From Suillus spraguei (lineage: Eukaryota > Basidiomycota > Agaricomycetes > Boletales > Suillaceae): 12,418 bases of DNA. The notes below the pieces were generated by a model. It was given only the letters and a program-made list of their open reading frames with translations, was not told where the DNA came from and did not search any database. This document shows, one piece after another, positions 1 through 9,015 of the stretch. Every line of letters starts with the position of its first letter. Position 1 is the first letter of the stretch. The translations under genes were made by a program, and so were the position numbers. Location: contig JABCPU010001203.1 in the NCBI GenBank assembly GCA_016800925.1, forward strand, positions 1 through 12,418. Direction: 5' to 3'.

Positions 1-819
1 GAGTCAGCAGCCAAACTCGCTATTACGTACTATTACTAGCTTCACGTACCACCGCACGCCGCAGTATTTTGTTCGAGTTAACCATCGCTGGAACTTAGAA
101 TTCATCAAGCGCCACATATTATGGTTAGATGGATAGGCCATCACCACCCTAAGACCTGTTATAGGATGCATTATGACCCCAAAATCCTTGTACGTCCTTC
201 AACTCCATTAGTAGATAAATACTAATACTTTTAAATTTGGCATCCGCCACGGGAACACGCAATGTGATGGTGGAGTTGGGTGCTCATGACTTATTCCAAT
301 AAGCACGAAAAGGTCTGGGCGTCAGCATTCAAGTTGGTGTCACACGACTTTACGTACCTACAGGGCTCATCGGATGAATCGTGTTTGAAGCTGGTGACGA
401 AATTACTCTTATCCATGACACATGTGATTCAGTGGCGCTCAACTATTTTATCAGGCGGTCATAGAATGTCTGTTCAGCATACAGAAACCATTCCGCTCTC
501 ATCATACTGACATGATTATTTTATCAAAGCTCAGTCACATCTGAGGACTATTCGCATCGTGCTGCCGTGAGAGAGGATATTGGAAACATTTTCGACAATT
601 GTATCATGGACAAAGTCATCCATAAAGTTTGGATATGGCTTTCACAAGGCTTTGATGCAGATAGTGTCACATCAGTTGAAGAATAACTCAGCGCGATCGC
701 AGGCTTAGTTTTGAGCCTGAAGGTTTGATACAACTAACGGAAAGTGCGCTAATCGCGGAACCTGCTTATCAAGTTCATCAACTTCTTCACGATTTGGTGC
801 TTACTAGTTTCGAATATTC
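1..819. other. Left flank without an identifiable intact gene
   Basis: No reading frame here shows a family I recognise. On the plus strand two open stretches (about 280-510, and about 544-684 in another frame) look mildly protein-like, but they share no motif with known families, have no convincing splice sites and conflict in strand with the TAH18-like relic at 242-335. The part next to 820 is presumably the TAH18 3' untranslated region. It could be decayed sequence or the 3' end of a gene whose start lies outside the window. Confidence 0.4.
242..335 (-). pseudogene. Degenerate relic of TAH18 exon 9 (NADPH-binding domain)
   Basis: The minus strand of 243-285 aligns with the minus strand of 1120-1161 inside TAH18 exon 9, with roughly four fifths identical bases and one gap. 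In the matching frame it encodes LHHHIACSRGG against LRYHVACSRDG in TAH18. Several differences are silent or conservative, as expected of a homologous copy rather than chance. Upstream (to about 335) the similarity weakens to QTFSCLLE against QHYHSEWE, with an in-frame stop between. Downstream, after an AT-rich stretch of about 34 nt, a GxEG-like codon pattern reappears. I read it as a decayed partial duplication lying in the same orientation about 0.9 kb from the intact gene. The short core makes the extent uncertain. Confidence 0.5.
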
Positions 820-3057
820 TCAGCTCCAACATTCCTCGATCAACCTTCCCTCCCTTTCCATTGCAGCAACATACTCCACAGCCTCGGCATTCGACTTTCT
901 TCCGAACCTCTCCACTGCACCTCGCACGACTTCACGGACGGCAGCAGGCATTTTGTTTGAAGAACTATCATAGGAGCTTAGGGTTCAACACGTATTACAT
1001 ACAATCTAGACTCACCCTGAGATGATAAGGATGCCTCGTTGCTGCCCCAACATTGTCCAAATATGCTGTGCGTCCCTCTTCATCAGATCTTGCACATACG
1101 TCCGTTTGACACCTTCTGGTCCATCACGAGAACACGCAACGTGGTAGCGGAGTTTGTGTTCTTCTGCGTGATTCCCATTCTGAGTGATAATGCTGATCCT
1201 TGTGCGCGAACGGCAACCAAAATATAAGGTAGTATCTGGGGTCATCAAAGATCAGCTGATATACAAAGACGACTAAACATACTGGTGTGTCCCTCGTGTA
1301 TGCGTTGTTCAATGACGGCACGCATAGGTGCAATGCCCGTTCCTGGACCCACACACACAACTGGTGTATTTAGATCCGTAGGAAGGGAAATGAAGCCCTT
1401 TCTGAGACCGATACGAAGTGTATCCCCTGGAGATGATATGAGTTCAGGGACTGCGCTAGAACGCCATGCGGACCTGATTTAAGCCCCGATAGATAACTAG
1501 TACAGACGCCTTTACGATGAATTTTCAACTTCGTGCGATAGCGCACTATAGCAATACAGAGATGGATTTCACGGGGATGGAGCTGACGAAACCCAGAGGT
1601 GAATTAGGCTGCAGAGAACGCATTTTGACATGAGCTTACCTCGATGGAACTAGCAATGGAGAAACTCTCTTGTCTAGTGGAGGGAACAAGTCAAAGACAT
1701 ACTCTCTCGGTATCCTTGCAGACCGGAACTCAGACAACACTTCCCAGGTCGTGCGTTTTACACGTTGACAATAATCATACAGTTCGTCCTGTACGTCCTC
1801 AGTAAAACCAAGAACGATTAAGAAACCGACGTACCGCTCCTTCTATCGATACAAAATCATCAAGCTTCTCGCATTCGAGCTCGTCGGTAGTAAAAATATC
1901 GCAGCAGTCGGAAAAAAGAACGGCGGGGCACAGCATTAAAATCAAGATTAGCGCGTGAATAGGATTCGAAGGGAAACGATTGTCGGCAGATGGTCGGGCA
2001 ATGTTTGATCTGTAAAGTGTTAGACGGCGTTGACTGACTCCTGTTTTGTCATACCTAAACATTGTATGTTCTATCGTGAAAAAATCATCGGCAACATTTG
2101 CCCAGCCATGGTGACAAGGAAAGAGTCGACTTCTGATGCAGCTGCACATGGATGAATCACCAGCAACATCTCCAGGATTATATCTGAGATTCCTTATCAG
2201 TAGTGCGAATTGAAGAGACAAAGACTCGCACTTTATATCGTCTTCGAAGGAGAACTCAAAATGGCGTACATCCTGGAACCAATCTTCCGCGTGATCCGTC
2301 TATTACACTTCACCGAAGCTGTATGGAACTTCGTGTCCTCATCTAGAGGATCTGGATTCAGGAGGCGTCAGATGCCAGATTGCTAAAGGATACGCGAGAC
2401 GGTGGTCGACCAGTCGGAACGTTATCTTGCTGGTGCGGTAGTGGGTAAGCTGTAATAAGAACTTCCAGAAGACATTCGATCCAAGGATCCAATGCCCCAT
2501 CCATCCTGCATTTTGATCAGCTGCATGAAACACGGAAAACAAGAATACCCACCCTAGGCGATGCTGTTCATCTCCTTCTCCCCGCGAGCAAATTTCATGA
2601 CCTCCCAAACTCTGCATCCTTCTCGATAGCTTCTTTGCCGGCCAACAGAATTTCTCATAGGCCGTATCTCCAAGGCCGAACACGCAGAAATCCATGTCCT
2701 CGAATAGGTCATCCGGGAGATCAGACCTCAGTAACATGTTCCATAACGAAGTCATGGCTCTGGGCTCAGCGCCCCAGCCAGTAGTTGAAACCACGAAGAC
2801 GACCAAGTGTTTCCGAAATCAATGTTCCTGCACAGGACCTGAACATTATGTTACATAAGCGGGAAACCGCCTACTGGTGAGTACGTGTCCATGCTTTGCA
2901 CACGACAGTGAAAACGGACTCTTCGACACTCCCTTGCAATGCGATCAGCAGTCTCTTCAGCTGTACCTGTTTCCGTAGCGTAAAGAATCAAAAGTTCGCG
3001 AGGCACAGATGAATGTTTATCATCCTCTGCAGTTCCATGATCACCGTGTGTAGACAT
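820..3057 (-). CDS. TAH18: NADPH-dependent diflavin oxidoreductase (Fe-S cluster assembly reductase, TAH18/NDOR1 family)
   Basis: In this family the enzyme passes electrons from NADPH via FAD and FMN to Dre2 for cytosolic Fe-S cluster assembly. My model has ten exons: 2875-3057, 2553-2827, 2232-2505, 2055-2183, 1835-2009, 1640-1788, 1474-1582, 1283-1426, 1016-1235 and 820-964, giving about 600 residues, normal for the family. Visible motifs in order are the flavodoxin FMN loop YATETGTAEE, STTGWGAEP (family usually TGSG), FGLGDTAYEKFCWPAKKL, the FAD motif RVFSIASS, GVCTSYL, the NADPH motif VCVGPGTGIAPMRA, FGCRS, CSRDGPEGVKRTYVQD, SSNKMPAAV and an ending EECWS with the C-terminal Trp. About twelve one-base indels and one in-frame TGA (start of exon 2) interrupt the frame. 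Because motifs stay conserved on both sides, I infer sequence error more than a dead gene. The start is the first Met before the flavodoxin motif. Confidence 0.9.
2106..2161 (-). other. Compensating one-base indel pair in TAH18 exon 4
   Basis: Reading on the minus strand, the frame is correct up to YNPGDVA. One extra G (run at 2160-2161) then shifts it, and one missing G (run at 2106-2107) restores it before GWANVADDFFTIEHTMF. Between the two points the shifted frame, if read in the expected phase, gives VIHPCAAASEVDSF, which fits this family's FAD-domain entry. The open frame therefore continues through with about 18 wrong residues. This is why a naive translation hides the defect. Confidence 0.75.
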
Positions 3058-3326
3058 ATGTATGTTGGACGTTTGATGAACATGAAGACAGATTATCAGG
3101 TAGCTGTGAAAGAAAGGACGATTGTTTTCCTTCTTTCAAGGTTCGACTATGGGAGACAATTATACTACTATAGGCTTCAGTACCTAGTGGCCGAAAGACC
3201 CGATAGAGACTCCGGCCGAATTTCCGACTCCTCAATAAAGCATGGGTTGCAAAATAATGCACCACATACCACGCTATCTACCATGTCCAAAGAACTTCAA
3301 ATTTGTTTACAATGCAAGGTAAGAAT
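3058..3326. promoter_or_regulatory. Intergenic spacer: GH3 3' region and TAH18 upstream region
   Basis: This 269-nt gap separates the GH3 stop from the TAH18 start; both genes read on the minus strand. It should hold the GH3 3' untranslated region and the TAH18 promoter. I see no clear TATA box. Open frames on both strands across it (about 3013-3417 plus, 3041-3265 minus) have no conserved motif and overlap the ends of the real genes, so I do not call them. Confidence 0.5.
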
Positions 3327-6300
3327 TTACGAAGGAATGGTTCCATTCAGCCTAAAGTCCCTGCTACTTGCCCCAACAGAAAAAGTAATAGTTCCTTCTG
3401 GTTTTGCCCATCCCTGACGAACAACATCCCAAATAGAAAGATCGTAGCGGACAGAGTGATCGATGCGGAGGCAGTTTGACCCGGTGAGACCTCAACATTC
3501 GTAAAGCCCTTAAGGACCGAAGGCGGTTCACCGACTGACGGTGGGTGATGGATGTATAATTGGGGAATCTGGAGGACAATCGTAAATGATTTAGGCAAAA
3601 GGATAACAGGAGGAAGGACATGCCTCGCCACCGTATAAAGCACCAGTGTTTTGCACATTGAAGGTAACCTGGTATACTGGCATATGCAGCCTTTTTGTAG
3701 ATGATTAGTTTGACACAATGGAATTGTCGTATTCAACTACAGACCAGAGAGCAGTTGTCGACCCTTCAGCAATGGGCGTTGCACCACCATCTTCCCAGTT
3801 CTGAATTAGGTCCATTTGTGCAGAGTCGGCGGGGTCAATTGTCGTGATGGAAAGGTTGGAGTACTCGAAAGTCGTGTAGCTCAATCCGAAGCCAAACTCA
3901 TAACGAGGGGTGATGTTTTGCTGGGACGGTCAATATTGGCTGAAACTGCGAAAAGCACAGTAGTACTTACTGCATCGAACCAGCGATAGTCAATGAAAAG
4001 ACCCTCGGTGTAGTTTATGGACAGGATATCTGCTGCAGTACCGCCAGTCACGAGCTGGGCAGGATAGTCTGCGGGGCTCTTCGCAATGGTGTACGGAAGT
4101 TTGCCAGATGGGTTCCAAGCACCATAAAGAATGTCTGTGATGGCATTGCCAGCTTCGTTGCCGCCAAGGTTAGCCCAGACAATCTGTATATCCAGTTGTC
4201 AGCAGGTGTGTATGAACTATCTGATGCAGCACTCACGGCAGTGACGTTCGGATGATCTACCCAGGGTTCAATGATCAAAGGGCCAACAGAGTTGGTGACC
4301 ACGATGGTATTGTTATTTTGAGCAGCGACAGCAAGAATGAGCTGGTCGCCTTGATGCCATGCAGTCAGGTTCTGCCTATCACCCGCATTTCCATCGACAG
4401 TGATGTAACCCTAAGAAGTATTAAATCGTAAGAAACCGAAAACAAAGTTGGACAACCCACTTCACCCGAGTCGGAGTTAACAAAAACAATGGCGACTGCC
4501 ATGCCAATAACGGAGTTTCCTGCGCTGGCGAGGTCCCAGTCATCAAAGTTCCAGAAAACACTGGTTTGATCCACTCGCGCACGCGCTTGAATGGCTTCGT
4601 AGGGCTGAAAGGCCGGGGCAACTGTTAAACAGAATGGTTGGGTAAAAGTCAAGATACTCACGGAGATAAGATACGTGAAGTTGTCGGTACTTGAAGGCAG
4701 AAGCGCTTGAGAAATATTGTAACGCAGGAAGACTGCCACTTACCCAGAACCCCAGCCCATTGCAAGGATGCCACTTGGATCACCACCCTGGTCGGTGTAC
4801 TCGTTGGGACCCGAAGCTGGTGGAGCAGCATCACTGCCAACTAAGACGATGCTCTTCGGCTTGTCCAAAGGGAGGGCGCCTTCATTCTTTAGAAGAACTG
4901 TACCAGCGGCACCAATCTCGCGTACAATTAGATAATGATCGCTTTGCGCATTGACCTCCTGATTAAGGGGGTTGTAGAGGTCGAACGAAGAAACAGAGAC
5001 ATTTGGGTAGCCTTCGTCCTGGTGCAGGAAGTACCATGCAGCAATAATCCGCGTCGCCATATCATCAAGCCGCTGCGTAGAGACAGTACCGTTCATGACG
5101 AAGTCCGTAAGATTCTGGCCAAAGTAACTAGTCCCTGAACCCATGGTTATGTCTCCAGGCATCGTCAACTAATGACATCATATCAGCTTTGTGAGACACA
5201 ATCGACACTATCACTTACATCAAGACCAGCAACAGCGGAAAGGGTGTTCATTGTCGCAGACCAATCAGATTGGATGACTGGACAAGGTCATACAGGTCAG
5301 GGGCTATTTATCCAAAATATTGAGTTCGACTCACAGCCTTGGAAGCCAAACTCGCGTTTCATCATGTCAGTGAGGGTTTTGTTGTTGTTGCAAGCATAAG
5401 TATCATTGACCAAATCTGAAGATTTGGTCGTATGAGGCACTGATATGTCGACTTTGGGAGACACTCACTATAACTGCACATAACCGATGAGACACCCGCC
5501 ATTACAGCACGCATAAAAGGATGGGCGTAATTTCGTGCTCGGTACGATCATCGACATTGGAAGACTCTTGTGTACGCTTCCATTCTTGTTCGCTAGATTA
5601 CAAGGTTAACCTAGTAAAATGAGATGTTTGAATCGTACTTGTTGATGTAGTGCTTAGCGGTGGCCTGGACACCACCAGCTTGCAGACCCAGGATCGTTTC
5701 ATAGGCGGCTTCACCAGATAGGAATGGGTCAGCGCCGAATCCCTCCCAGTTGCGTCCGCCTTGAGCGATGCGGCCCATATTCATCATGGGTCCTAGAGCA
5801 ACATTAACGCCCTTCATTCGGTTCTCTTGACCAATTGCAAGACCCCGGGCACGCATGAGAGCACGGTTCCAGCTACATTACAATATATCATTCGAGGTGA
5901 AAGAATTTCACAATTAGGACCTACGTAGATGCGGTGGTGATACCAGCGGGGAACGAAGTAACGAGGTCAGTATCCCGGACTCCAAGCGGTGAATCCTAGA
6001 GTAGGAGGTATACCAGCAGATTTAACAGTCGTCGAAAATGAAGATTATGATTCACTGACTTGAAGACACAACCCAGGGAAATTTCCAACAGGAGCAGTGT
6101 TCCCGACACAAAGACCATTAGTCCAGCCAACGCCTGTAGTAATGTTGACTTTTTGCTCAATAGTGAAGTTGGAGATCTGTATGCAAAATCAGAAAATTGC
6201 ATTATCAAGCGCATTCACTCCTCGTACCATGGACGCTGCCTTCGCGTAAGCGACTGCCCAAGCCGGAGCAAAGTCAGGCACAACCGTTGGGTCTGCACTA

Positions 6301-6592
6301 ACAGGAGGGGATACAAAGGATCGGTTGCAGGGAAAATTGGTGGCTCTGGCAAGTGTTGGAGTTGGAAACGGAGTGAAAGAGTACTGTGAGATGGCAGAGT
6401 CAAAGGACCAGTCTCAGTAGCAAGGTAGGAAGCAGATGTTGCGACGCCACTAGTTGACGCGCTCGTGCTACTCGTGACAACGGTACTGCTGTTGGATGTA
6501 GAAGCAGAAACCGTCGGGACCGTGGCCAAAGAATTCAACGCGACCGCATACGACACAAGCAGCAGCCCGAACGAAAGTAACCTTGGAGCCAT
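3327..6592 (-). CDS. Secreted beta-glucosidase, glycoside hydrolase family 3
   Basis: GH3 beta-glucosidases release glucose from cellobiose and short beta-glucans outside the cell. Fifteen exons: 6228-6592, 6060-6176, 5925-5995, 5639-5872, 5469-5592, 5335-5415, 5219-5277, 4744-5168, 4662-4689, 4461-4604, 4237-4410, 3971-4183, 3745-3921, 3624-3690, 3327-3568; about 840 residues. It opens with signal peptide MAPRLLSFGLLLVSYAVAL and a Ser/Thr-rich stretch to about residue 55. Then come CLQDSPLGVR, the substrate-binding GRNWEGFG, KHYINNEQE, the nucleophile Asp in QSDWSATMNT (about residue 335), the MPGD loop, and the probable acid/base Glu in SDSGEGYI (about 549). NEAGNAITDILYG follows, and a fibronectin-III-like C-terminal domain with IPQLY, GEPPSVLKGF and SSRDFRL. 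Four one-base indels (about 6385, 5530, 3900, 3449) break the frame; phases close when they are allowed for. NXS/T sites are frequent. Substrate preference is not readable. Confidence 0.93.
3569..3623 (-). other. GC-AG intron in the GH3 gene
   Basis: This intron separates exon 14, ending in the codons for GGE, from exon 15, beginning IPQLY. The conserved family motif GxEIPQLY is restored only if the donor is GAG|GCATGT, that is GC instead of GT. The acceptor is TCCAG and a possible branch site (CCTAAAT) lies upstream of it. The nearest GT donor, in GGTGGCGAG, would delete the conserved Gly-Glu and give the wrong phase. The length of 55 nt matches the other introns. Confidence 0.7.
4662..4689 (-). 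other. 28-nt exon 9 of the GH3 gene
   Basis: This very short exon encodes TDNFTYLIS, with its first base completing the Gly of GWGSG. It is flanked by a 54-nt intron (4690-4743, ending in the weak acceptor CAAG) and a 57-nt intron (4605-4661). The joined product GWGSG-TDNFTYLIS-PYEAIQ matches the layout of GH3 enzymes at this point, and phases are exact on both sides. Confidence 0.75.
5408..5429 (-). repeat. Perfect inverted repeat over the 3' splice site of a GH3 intron
   Basis: On the minus strand GACCAAATC pairs perfectly with GATTTGGTC around the four-base centre TTCA. The acceptor AG of intron 5 (5416-5468) falls at the loop and stem junction, so the hairpin would span the last intron bases and the first eight coding bases of exon 6. 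The exon part encodes the conserved NLVNDT segment, so the right arm is constrained by protein sequence and the left arm is intronic. Confidence 0.7.
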
Positions 6593-8718
6593 CCTGGAGG
6601 ATCTGAACGGAGAAGGGATATCCAGATGAATTCGCTACTGACCTGCATTGCTACGGCTGATTATAACTAATCGGTCCTGGTGGGCTATGGGCTAAATTAG
6701 CTTTCTGCAATGATGAATGTTATTCCCGAATTTCCTCCGTTCTACGCCTCGAGGCTCTTCTAATTATGTGAACCTCTGCGGCGTCACCTGTCTAGATAGT
6801 TTCCACGGTAGGATGTGATGCGCTTGTTCGCAGTTGATCTGCGATTACATCGGGGCATGTGATTGGAGACATAGTACAATGGTGCAGACTCAGTTCCGCA
6901 GAGCATAGTTTTTTTAGAGGCTGGTCAACCGATGATTTCATAATGCACACATTTAGTAGCCGGAAATGAACAGAGAGTCAGCAGGGCCTGATCAACGGAC
7001 CAGAGAACGCATGTCAACGCGTGGTGTTGCGACAGCGGTTGGGTCATGTGTGAAGAACCTCTCCCATGAAAAGCTATACATAGCCCAAGAAACGCTGAAG
7101 GTTGTCGTAAGTCTGTCATGAAAAGTGAAGAATCCTGAAACTTTTGAAAGGTTATCTGGTGAGCAGACGCTAGTTTGGTTTTGCAGCGGATCTCTAACTT
7201 TATACAGACTTGTAGAAAAACGTGACAGTTTTCCCAAGAATCTGGTCTAAACTGTCTTGTGTCAACACCAACATTTCCACGACGCAACGATAATTGTACT
7301 CGATGACAATTATCTGCACAGATTCCATGGATGAAGTTCGGGAAATCATAACTGTTTCAGCGGATCATATGGTCAGACGTCCGGCCCAGTGGGAGCATGT
7401 TCATTTATCTGGCATAGTCACAACCTTAAGGAGCACATGAAGATGTCAAACAGATACGAAAACAAGCCAGGATCCTCGGGGTGCGTACGCTTCTTGTACA
7501 GATCATAGCTTACTGTCACATGGTAGGCTTCAAATGCCACTACTAGTGCGCACTCAAGAAGAAGAGTTCTGCCGAAACCTAGCATGAGGTATAGATATCT
7601 TTCCACATGCCTGGGCGATCACGAGACACTTTGAACTCAAACGTCCCCGAAATGAATATACTGGCTTGTGCATTCCGTGGTATGAGTTAACGTCTATTAG
7701 TGTCTTAGCTCTGATAGTTAACTTCAGTCTAGGCAAATAAAGAACGTCTACCTGGCTCTGGTTAGCTCAGAAATCATTCTCTATTCCTCGACAAGGGTAC
7801 TTCCGCAAGTAGCACAAGCGCTTCTTCCCGATCATGAACTGTCTGCAATTGCCTCTCGCATACCTTCGGAGCGCCACTGACTCAGTTCCGACTGTTGCAG
7901 CTGGACTGCTTTACGACATCAGATTTGCGGTTTCTATCTTTTTTAGATTGCCAACTTTATGGTAAACCTGAAAGCGGCCGCGCTTATCAGTCAATGCATA
8001 GTTTCGGACCGAACGTGAATATAATCCGCGCCCTCAAGGTAACTGCGTAGGTTAGGAGTTCAAAGGCAAGGGTACGAAGATTGCACCAAACGTCAGTCGC
8101 AATGCTCGATGTGGAAGGGTTTCGGCGCCGATCTATGACTCTCATGGATCTGATATGAATCATCCTATGTAGGAGGGCTGCGGGTGCATTGCATCTATCA
8201 GTCCTGCCCGTATCCTCGTTTTTGTGGAGACAGGGAACGAGTCTAGGCGCGATACAGCCGCATCAAATTCACCTTCACGTGGCAAAATGCTAGTAATCCT
8301 TATCTCGAGACCATTATCTGCGACAACCGATTTGCAGACGAAGTTGCAGTCGGGAGATCCGAAGCACATGCGTCGTAGATATTTGGGAATTGACGGATGC
8401 TTTTTACCGTTACCCGAGTGCGGTGACGTACTATGACGCACCACGATCCAGCTTGGGATAGAGACCTATGTACACAGTAACTCAAACATTTACATAAAGC
8501 GACACAGCGCCGAAAGCACGCATGGTGCCCAATCCATACCTACATTTCTAGAAAAAGAATCAGAATTCTGCACGAACGTTGACCCGCATATACAAACGAT
8601 AATGTTGATAAAATACAAAGCGGAACGATCAGAGCGCCCCGGAAAGTACTATATTGCTATAGGGTGACGAGCGAGGTATATCAGTCTTGGTTGATCATTC
8701 CGGCCAACCAACTCCACC
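6593..8718. other. 2.1-kb region without a recognisable gene
   Basis: The portion next to 6592 should be the GH3 promoter; a weak TATA-like TTATAAT lies near 6660-6666 on the minus strand. Elsewhere open frames on both strands (about 6925-7287 minus, 8160-8444 minus, 8224-8436 plus) are unsupported by motifs, signal peptides or splice sites. I saw no terminal repeats, target-site duplications or transposase or reverse-transcriptase motifs. The most protein-like stretch is noted separately at 7418-7690. The stretch just before 8719 should hold the promoter of the small secreted protein, but no strong box is visible. Confidence 0.45.
7418..7690 (-). other. Unassigned coding-like stretch with a hydrophobic segment
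   Basis: I do not recognise this. On the minus strand one frame gives GTFEFKVSRDRPGMWKDIYT and stops. An overlapping frame gives a run of about 60 residues containing LLLECALVVAFEAYHV, long enough for a membrane segment, followed by a charged KKRTHPED patch and a stop at about 7418. A one-base indel could join the two, as in the verified genes around it. No conserved motif or clear splice boundary supports it, so it may equally be chance or a decayed gene. Confidence 0.2.
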
Positions 8719-9015
8719 ATGCGCATCCCCACATCCATCACGGTGCTCTGTACGCTCGTCGCGTATGCTGCCGCACAGTGCATGGAATGCGCGCCAATTG
8801 TCAGGCACGACAGGGTGAACTACATCCTCAAGGAGCAGTGTACAGTGCGAAGCGGATACATTGCTTGTGAGTTTTTAGATCATAAACTTGAAGTGATTCG
8901 GAACAGAAATGACTTGTGATATAGCTACAGAGGCGATGACCCCGCAGGAGACTTTTGCAACTGTTATTACAATGTAGGTGCAATGCTTAGTTCTGACCAT
9001 GCGGTGACCTGTTGA
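8719..9015 (+). CDS. Small secreted cysteine-rich protein (effector-like), frame uncertain
   Basis: The start has a good context (CCACCATGC) and is followed by a signal peptide, MRIPTSITVLCTLVAYAAAQ, then CMECAP and a mature part with Cys at regular spacing. A strong donor GTGAGT at 8867 and acceptors at 8924 or 8930 suggest one intron of about 58 to 64 nt. After it a different frame reads YRGDDPAGDFCNCYYNVG, then a final Cys and stop at 9013-9015. The two exons are off by one base whichever acceptor is used, as would follow from one lost base. The joined protein would be about 80 residues with about seven cysteines. Without splicing, the first frame alone gives 66 residues ending at 8919. 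It resembles the small secreted proteins common in wood-decay and symbiotic basidiomycetes; function unknown. Confidence 0.55.

Noticed and set aside
280..510. Plus-strand open frame at the left edge
   Set aside because: No recognisable domain, no splice sites, and its start overlaps the minus-strand TAH18 relic.
544..684. Plus-strand stretch containing AAVRE, resembling the AAVRE of the TAH18 C-terminus
   Set aside because: Only five residues match, on the opposite strand to the accepted relic; most likely chance.
1427..1473. Apparent 14- to 15-residue insertion with a frameshift between LKSG and GDTLRIG in the TAH18 FAD domain
   Set aside because: It is a 47-nt GT-AG intron (GTCCGC to CTCCAG); removing it joins LKSGDTLRIGLRKG in phase.
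3013..3417. Plus-strand open frame between GH3 and TAH18
   Set aside because: It overlaps both real genes in antisense and has no conserved features.
7757..7830. tRNA-like D-arm (GGTTAGCTCAG)
   Set aside because: No matching T-arm with GTTCGAAT-type loop at the right distance and no acceptor stem pairing.
8160..8444. Overlapping open frames on both strands
   Set aside because: Typical chance open frames; neither has recognisable motifs or a plausible gene structure.
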